Shown: positions 44,324-48,719 of the stretch, piece by piece
Layout: each line of letters opens with the position of its first letter
How positions within the stretch are numbered: position 1 is the stretch's first letter
Source: an uncultured Prevotellaceae bacterium
GTDB lineage: Bacteria > Bacteroidota > Bacteroidia > Bacteroidales > Bacteroidaceae
Direction: 5' to 3'
NCBI GenBank assembly: GCA_900318585.1
Contig: ONKY01000134.1
Coordinates: 1 to 48,719 of the forward strand
DNA: 48,719 nt
Position numbers and translations under genes: made by a program
The notes under the pieces: generated by a model
What the model was told of the DNA's origin: nothing
Seen by the model: only the letters and a program-made list of their open reading frames with translations
The model's database searches: none

Positions 44324-45622
44324 TTACTTCTCACACCGCTCCGTGTAGAACTTCAGAAAGTCGCTCCACCGGTAATAGGGGTAGCAGTCCGTGGGTACGG
44401 GCAGGGTGGCCTCCTGACCGTTTAGCAGGCACTTTACCAATATGTCGGCGCCCGCCTGCCGGCTACGGTAGAACACTATCTGGATGTTGCTGGCCTTGCA
44501 CGTCTCCCAGTTCTGGTAGCAGTCCTTCACCTCGTAGGGATCCTCGGGGTCAAGGTCGGCGCCGTTGATGCCCATGAGCACGGTGAGCGGTCCGATGCAG
44601 GTGTCGTGGCCAAAGCGCAGGTCGGCTATGCGGCGGCTGCTGCCGTCGATGACGGCGGAGGCTTTCCTTAGGATGTCCTGAAGGATGGGTATCATCTGGT
44701 ACTGTGGTCCGAACACCCATGAGTAGGAGCCCAGGTTGCCACCCTCCCACTCGGTAGCCAGCTCCTCGTCGGTGATGATGTTCCCCATCATCCCCTCGTG
44801 GCCGATGCTTGGTAGCGAGGTGTAGAGGTTGATGAGGTTGCTCGTGATGTGGTGCAGACGGCCGGGCAGTCCGTCAGTGCTGGTGAACATGCGCTTGAGA
44901 ATGCTGTCGTGTAGCACGCTGACACCCGTGAACTGGTTGCGGTTTTTCTCGTAGCGCGGTTTGAGGTTCCGCGGATAGTTGTGCTTTACGGGGTTCTGGC
45001 CGTCGGTGGGCACTACACCATCGAGGGTAAAGCGTGACGATTGTTCCCTGATTTCTATCTTCGGGTTGCACTGCACCAGTTCCTGGCAGAAGGCCGACAT
45101 GCTGATGACGCAGCGCCCTGTCAGCGAAGAGATGGCCAGCACATCGCCTCCTTTCTTAAACACTTCGGGGAAGTTTTCGTACATCCTGCGCGCTATGCCT
45201 TGGTGCTGCTGCCAACCCAGTTCAGTCAGTTCGCTGACGCCGGTTTCCAGCTCTTGCTTAGCTGCCGCGAACTTCTGGCGGAACTGCTCACCGGCAGGCG
45301 TAAGCAGGTGTCTCTCGCCAGCAAAGGAGAGTAGCGAGTCAAGCTCTTTGTAGAGCAGGCTGTTCCAATAGTAACGGGAGCCGTGTCGGGCATAGTGGCT
45401 GATGTAGAACGGTTTGTAGCCCTTAGGGGCTTTCGTTAGACTTGCCGTGGCAGGCTGATAGGGATAATCGTTGCCATAGGCCTTCCGGGGGTCGGCCTTC
45501 AGCTGTTCCAAGACTGGTACGGCTTTGCCGCCGTCGGATGCCGACACTTGGGCAATGGCCGTGGTGGCCAGCATCATGCCGGCAACGAGCGATAGCGTGG
45601 TTAGCGATAAGATTCTCTTCAT
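44324..45622 (-). CDS. Histidine-type acid phosphatase (MINPP/phytase-like)
   Basis: 432 residues from the ATG at 45622, which opens a signal peptide (MKRILSLTTLSLVAGMMLAT). Catalytic motif HYARHGSRYYW (His nucleophile in RHGxR) and the downstream proton donor motif GHDT (LRFGHDTCIGPL). Members in Bacteroidetes include inositol-polyphosphate phosphatases; exact substrate unknown. Exported, presumably periplasmic or in outer-membrane vesicles. It is 13 nt upstream of nothing co-directional on its 3' side: it ends opposite the esterase gene at 32 nt. Confidence 0.9.
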   Translation of the reverse strand: MKRILSLTTLSLVAGMMLATTAIAQVSASDGGKAVPVLEQLKADPRKAYGNDYPYQPATASLTKAPKGYKPFYISHYARHGSRYYWNSLLYKELDSLLSFAGERHLLTPAGEQFRQKFAAAKQELETGVSELTELGWQQHQGIARRMYENFPEVFKKGGDVLAISSLTGRCVISMSAFCQELVQCNPKIEIREQSSRFTLDGVVPTDGQNPVKHNYPRNLKPRYEKNRNQFTGVSVLHDSILKRMFTSTDGLPGRLHHITSNLINLYTSLPSIGHEGMMGNIITDEELATEWEGGNLGSYSWVFGPQYQMIPILQDILRKASAVIDGSSRRIADLRFGHDTCIGPLTVLMGINGADLDPEDPYEVKDCYQNWETCKASNIQIVFYRSRQAGADILVKCLLNGQEATLPVPTDCYPYYRWSDFLKFYTERCEK

Positions 45623-45635
45623 AATGGTTTGGTTT

Positions 45636-46088
45636 TTAAAAGAAGAATCCGGCACCGTAGATTAAAATGGCATAACGGAAGATTTTGCCAAGCGTGATGG
45701 CAATGAACGTAATGACGACGTTTGCCCGCATGAGGCCGAGGAGGATGGTGATGGCGCTGCCTAAGAGGGGCACGAAGGCAAAGAATCCCATCCAGGCTCC
45801 CCGTCCGTGCATGAAACGCTCGGCGCGCTCCAGGTCACGGGGCTTCACGTGCAGGTAACGCTCAAACCACTCCGTCTTGCCCAGCCGCCCGACGCAGTAG
45901 TTCACGACGGAGCCGAGCACATTGCCGATGGTGCCGTAGATGGCCAGACGGATGGGGTCAAGGCCTGTGGCCATGAGCCCCAGCATGACGGCCTCTGACG
46001 AGAAGGGGAAGAAGCTACCAGCGAGGAAGGCTGCCAGCAACATGCCTGTGTAGCCATAGCCGGTCAGAAAGTCAATGATGGCATCCAT
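45636..46088 (-). CDS. YqaA/DedA-type membrane protein
   Basis: 150 residues from the ATG at 46088 (MDAIIDFLTGYGYTGMLLAA). Short SNARE-associated/DedA-like protein with about four membrane segments; conserved AAFLAGSFFPFSSEAVMLGL, GNVLGSVVNYCVGRLG and a Phe/Gly-rich end. Relatives support lipid flipping or membrane integrity. A longer frame upstream runs through the preceding gene and is not used. The first 25 nt overlap the 3' end of that gene, so the two are probably coupled; the phosphatase gene follows 13 nt later. Confidence 0.85.
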   Translation of the reverse strand: MDAIIDFLTGYGYTGMLLAAFLAGSFFPFSSEAVMLGLMATGLDPIRLAIYGTIGNVLGSVVNYCVGRLGKTEWFERYLHVKPRDLERAERFMHGRGAWMGFFAFVPLLGSAITILLGLMRANVVITFIAITLGKIFRYAILIYGAGFFF

Positions 46089-47035
46089 AGGTTGAACACG
46101 GTCAGCAGCAACGTCACCACGCTGATGACTATGAAGGCAATGTTGGTGATGCGGGTGCGGGTGAGGGCCAGGAAGTGGCCGATGAGCGGCACCACATTGA
46201 TGATGAGCAGGCGCATGAGGCAGTCGTAGTGCTGCGGCTGCAGGGCGATGGCTACGATGCAGAGGATGGACATCCAAATGAAGCATCCGTAGAACTGGCG
46301 TACTTTGATTTTGTCTGCCAGGTAGCGGTGCAGGAAGTGGATGGTGCCTGTCACGAACAGGATGACTATCCATGCGTAGGATAGTATCTGACCGACGGTC
46401 AGCTGATGGTAGTCGTAGGGGAAGGGTAGGTCGGCAAGGCTCTGGAAATGGGTGGTGATCCAGTTGAAGTCGCCTTGCCAGAGGAAGTAGGCCATCAGAA
46501 ACCAGTAGGGCGTCAGCAGACCGATGATGGAGGCCATGAACGTGCGCAAGCTGAAGGAGAAGAGCTGGAACATCATGAACATCCAGAATACGGGAATGAA
46601 GAAGAACAACTGGGGAAAGAGCAGACTGGCCATGCCGAGGCAGAGGAAAGCATAGAAAATCCAGCCGGTCGCCGTCTTGTCCTGATAGCTGCGAAAGGCG
46701 CAGAGGTAGGAGGCGATGATACAGAGACCTACTATGCTGCCGCTGACACTATTGAACTGGAAACAGGTCAGGCAGCAGAGGGCGATGAACGAGGCCGACA
46801 CCATGCGGCTGTAGATGCGGATGAGGGCATTGCTGTTGTTCAGGATGACCATCAGTGCCGTTGATACTCCCAAGCAGCCCAACTGTACCCATGCTCCGCC
46901 CGTCAGACCCTTGCTGGCTAAGGGGTAGAAAGGTGAGATGAGACCATTGACTAACCACACCATAATGCCGTAGACTGCCATGAAAGGCAACAGCCTGCGG
47001 CTCTCAGCCACCCTGCCCTGTATCCGTTTTACCAT
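46064..47035 (-). CDS. Multi-spanning membrane protein of unknown function
   Basis: 323 residues, about nine or ten predicted membrane helices rich in Phe, Leu, Met and Trp (for example LFFFIPVFWMFMMFQLFSFS), short basic loops, no signal peptide. The pattern of hydrophobic pairs resembles the poorly characterised membrane proteins common in Bacteroidetes next to purine and envelope genes. I recognise no catalytic motif. The start MVKRIQGRVAESRRLL is preceded by heptamer repeats. It overlaps the yqaA-like gene by 25 nt. Confidence 0.75.
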   Translation of the reverse strand: MVKRIQGRVAESRRLLPFMAVYGIMVWLVNGLISPFYPLASKGLTGGAWVQLGCLGVSTALMVILNNSNALIRIYSRMVSASFIALCCLTCFQFNSVSGSIVGLCIIASYLCAFRSYQDKTATGWIFYAFLCLGMASLLFPQLFFFIPVFWMFMMFQLFSFSLRTFMASIIGLLTPYWFLMAYFLWQGDFNWITTHFQSLADLPFPYDYHQLTVGQILSYAWIVILFVTGTIHFLHRYLADKIKVRQFYGCFIWMSILCIVAIALQPQHYDCLMRLLIINVVPLIGHFLALTRTRITNIAFIVISVVTLLLTVFNLWMPSLTF

Positions 47036-47100
47036 TGAACGTTAATCATTGACCATTGACCAATGTGCATTGACCATTGTGCATTATGCGTTGCGCATTG
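47036..47100. repeat. Heptamer repeat between purD and the membrane protein gene
   Basis: Units such as ATTGACC, ATTGACC, AATGTGC, ATTGACC, ATTGTGC, ATTATGC, GTTGCGC, ATTG. They fill the entire 65-nt spacer, ending at the purD stop codon. Confidence 0.88.
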
Positions 47101-48381
47101 TCAAAGGTCCGCTCCGATGTCGCGGCGGAAGTATTTGTCAGTGAACTGAATCTTCTGTGCCTCGGTAAAGCTTCGGGCAAGGGCGATGGACTTGTCCTTG
47201 CCATATGAGGAGATGGCAAGGACACGGCCTCCGGCTGTCACCACCTTACCCTCTTGCATAGCCGTGCCGGCATGGAAGATGATGGTCTCGTCATTATAAT
47301 GGGAGGAAGCTGTGGGGAAGCTGATTTCATAGCCCTTCTTGTAGGCCTGCGGGTAGCCGCCGCTGACAAGCATGACGCAGACGGCAGCACGCTCGTCGAA
47401 CTCGATGGAGCGCTGATCAAGGTCGCCAGCTGCCACACCCTCGAACAGGTCAACGAGGTCGCTCTTCAGGCGCAGCATTACGGTTTCTGTCTCCGGGTCA
47501 CCCATGCGACAGTTGTATTCGATGACCATCGGCTCGCTCTTGACATTGATAAGTCCGAAGAAGATGAATCCCTTGTAGTCAATTCCTTCTTCCTTCAGAC
47601 CGTCAACGGTGGGGCGGATGATACGGTTCTCCACCTTCTGCATCCACTCCTTTGTGGCAAAGGGCACGGGCGACACACTTCCCATACCGCCGGTGTTCAG
47701 ACCCGTGTCGCGCTCCCCGATACGCTTGTAGTCCTTGGCCTCGGGCAGGATCTTGTAATGGTCGCCGTCGGTCAGCACAAATACAGAGCACTCAATGCCG
47801 CTAAGGAACTCCTCAATGACCACACGGCTACTGGCATTGCCGAACATACCACTCAGCATGTTCTTCAGTTCCTTCTTGGCCTCGGCCAGTGTGGGTAGGA
47901 TCAGCACGCCCTTGCCGGCGCAGAGACCGTCTGCCTTCAGGACGTAGGGAGCATCCAAAGTCTCTAAAAACGCCAGACCGTCTTGAAGATGTTCCCCGTC
48001 GAACGTCTCATAGCGGGCGGTGGGAATGTGATGGCGCTGCATGAATCCCTTGGCAAAATCCTTGGAACCCTCAAGCACGGCACCTGCTTTTGACGGGCCA
48101 ATGACGGGAATGGCGCTGGTGCGATGGTCTTGGCGCAGGTCATCGTAGATACCCTTCACCAGAGGGTCCTCCGGCCCTACCACGACCATTCCTATCTGCT
48201 TCTCTACGCAGAACTGCTTGATGGCCTCGAAGTCGTCGGCCTTCATAGCAACGTTTTCGCCACACGCCAAAGTGCCGGCGTTGCCGGGGGCAATAAAGAG
48301 TTTCTCACACTTGCTGCTCTGAGCAATCTTCCATGCAAGCGCGTGCTCACGTCCACCGCTGCCTAAGAGTAAAATGTTCAT
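47101..48381 (-). CDS. purD: Phosphoribosylamine-glycine ligase
   Basis: 426 residues from the ATG at 48381 ([20 protein letters not shown]); the frame opens 19 codons earlier but across the promoter. ATP-grasp enzyme of purine synthesis that joins glycine to phosphoribosylamine. Motifs: the N-terminal GSGGREHA loop, [26 protein letters not shown], and [15 protein letters not shown] with the metal ligands. It is the first gene of a probable operon with the membrane protein, YqaA-like and phosphatase genes. Confidence 0.97.
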   Translation of the reverse strand: MNILLLGSGGREHALAWKIAQSSKCEKLFIAPGNAGTLACGENVAMKADDFEAIKQFCVEKQIGMVVVGPEDPLVKGIYDDLRQDHRTSAIPVIGPSKAGAVLEGSKDFAKGFMQRHHIPTARYETFDGEHLQDGLAFLETLDAPYVLKADGLCAGKGVLILPTLAEAKKELKNMLSGMFGNASSRVVIEEFLSGIECSVFVLTDGDHYKILPEAKDYKRIGERDTGLNTGGMGSVSPVPFATKEWMQKVENRIIRPTVDGLKEEGIDYKGFIFFGLINVKSEPMVIEYNCRMGDPETETVMLRLKSDLVDLFEGVAAGDLDQRSIEFDERAAVCVMLVSGGYPQAYKKGYEISFPTASSHYNDETIIFHAGTAMQEGKVVTAGGRVLAISSYGKDKSIALARSFTEAQKIQFTDKYFRRDIGADL

Positions 48382-48408
48382 ATCGGTCTTTAATTTTGCT
48401 TTTGGGTG

Positions 48409-48416
48409 CAAAGGTA
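48409..48416 (-). promoter_or_regulatory. -7 box of purD
   Basis: Minus strand TACCTTTG followed by GCACCC, 28 nt before the ATG. No TTTG at -33; the upstream position is an (AATTCAT)n heptamer tract (48422-48446), as at two other promoters here. Confidence 0.7.
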
Positions 48417-48461
48417 CGCATTTTAATTCATAATTCATAATTCATATTTCATTATTTTTGT

Positions 48462-48520
48462 CGGCGGTAGCAAATTATTCACTTTTCACTCTTCACTTTT
48501 CACTTTTTTTCGTACCTTTG
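48462..48520 (+). promoter_or_regulatory. Dispersed repeat carrying the alaS promoter
   Basis: GGCGGTAGCAAATTATTCAC, then TTTTCAC/TCTTCAC heptamers, a T run, and the -7 box TACCTTTG (48513-48520) followed by GCACCC. The same arrangement is found in front of the TPP riboswitch. There is no TTTG at -33. Confidence 0.8.
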
Positions 48521-48548
48521 CACCCAAATTTTCAAATCGTAATAAACA

Positions 48549-48719
48549 ATGATGACAGCAAAAGAGATCCGCGACTCGTTCAAGCAGTTCTTCGAGTCGA
48601 AGCAGCACGCCATCGTGCCCTCAGCACCGATGGTCATCAAGGACGACCCCACACTCATGTTCACCAACGCCGGCATGAACCAGTGGAAGGATATTATATT
48701 AGGTACACGCGACCCGGAG
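48549..48719 (+). CDS. alaS: Alanyl-tRNA synthetase, N-terminal fragment
   Basis: 57 codons before the window ends. [20 protein letters not shown] and [17 protein letters not shown] are the start and motif 1 region of class II AlaRS. Two ATG codons stand in tandem at 48549 and 48552. The rest (about 810 residues) lies outside. Confidence 0.95.
   Translation, partial: MMTAKEIRDSFKQFFESKQHAIVPSAPMVIKDDPTLMFTNAGMNQWKDIILGTRDPE

Noticed and set aside
45636..46373. 245-residue version of the YqaA-like protein
   Set aside because: The extra N-terminal part overlaps 285 nt of the membrane-protein gene in another frame and is Pro/His-rich; the ATG at 46088 gives the normal family start.

Overview
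The window looks like chromosomal DNA of a Prevotella-type member of the Bacteroidales (Prevotella, Segatella, Xylanibacter or a close relative). This rests on the protein families (split glycine decarboxylase GcvPA/GcvPB, GH97 SusB-type glucosidase, GH127, DUF2851, CdaA, TonB-dependent thiamine receptor with PnuT) and on Bacteroidetes promoters of the form TTTG, 19-20 nt, TAnnTTTG in front of many genes. Genes are densely packed. I see no tRNA, rRNA, transposase, phage gene or CRISPR array.

Layout. 1-4057 (-): truncated alpha-2-macroglobulin lipoprotein/secreted protein. 4191-6734 (-): ClpB. 6735-7776: a gene-poor kilobase with a strong rightward promoter, a 25-codon ORF, a terminator-like hairpin, and a composite repeat (long palindrome plus five 21-bp units). 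7777-13881 (-): AcrA-AcrB type efflux pair followed by DUF2851 and a hotdog thioesterase. 14011-15602 (+): folP-cdaA. 15583-18336 (-): ComEC and two tandem deoxynucleoside kinases. 18401-21647 (-): TPP riboswitch, TonB receptor and PnuT, a complete thiamine uptake unit. 21780-23999 (-): GH97. 24000-24591: second copy of the composite repeat. 24592-26568 (-): secreted protein with two carbohydrate-binding-like domains. 26786-33222 (-): lipoate ligase-gcvT-gcvH-gcvPA-gcvPB-lpdA, a whole glycine cleavage operon. 33338-35572 (+): prmC-recX-xerD. 35604-44291 (+): GH127, (nrdG on the other strand), a 1405-residue multi-glycosidase and a STN-alpha/beta hydrolase. 44324-48381 (-): histidine phosphatase, DedA/YqaA protein, unknown membrane protein, purD. 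48549-end (+): start of alaS.

The most unusual content is in the small repeats rather than in any one gene. Four classes are visible: (1) a composite element present twice (near 7.3-7.75 kb and 24.1-24.5 kb), with a long hairpin that shows a compensatory base change and a phased array of five 21-bp dyad units; (2) a repeat of about 60 bp that carries a heptamer array ending in a promoter -7 box, found in front of both the TPP riboswitch and alaS; (3) degenerate tandem repeats, all with a 7-nt period but with different sequences, at a dozen or more loci, several of them in frame inside conserved genes; (4) short palindromes inserted in frame into housekeeping and glycosidase genes (clpB, pnuT, lpdA, gcvT, GH97, the multi-glycosidase), reminiscent of Rickettsia palindromic elements. 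Together they suggest a genome in which small mobile or slippage-generated elements are tolerated inside proteins and have become part of promoters.
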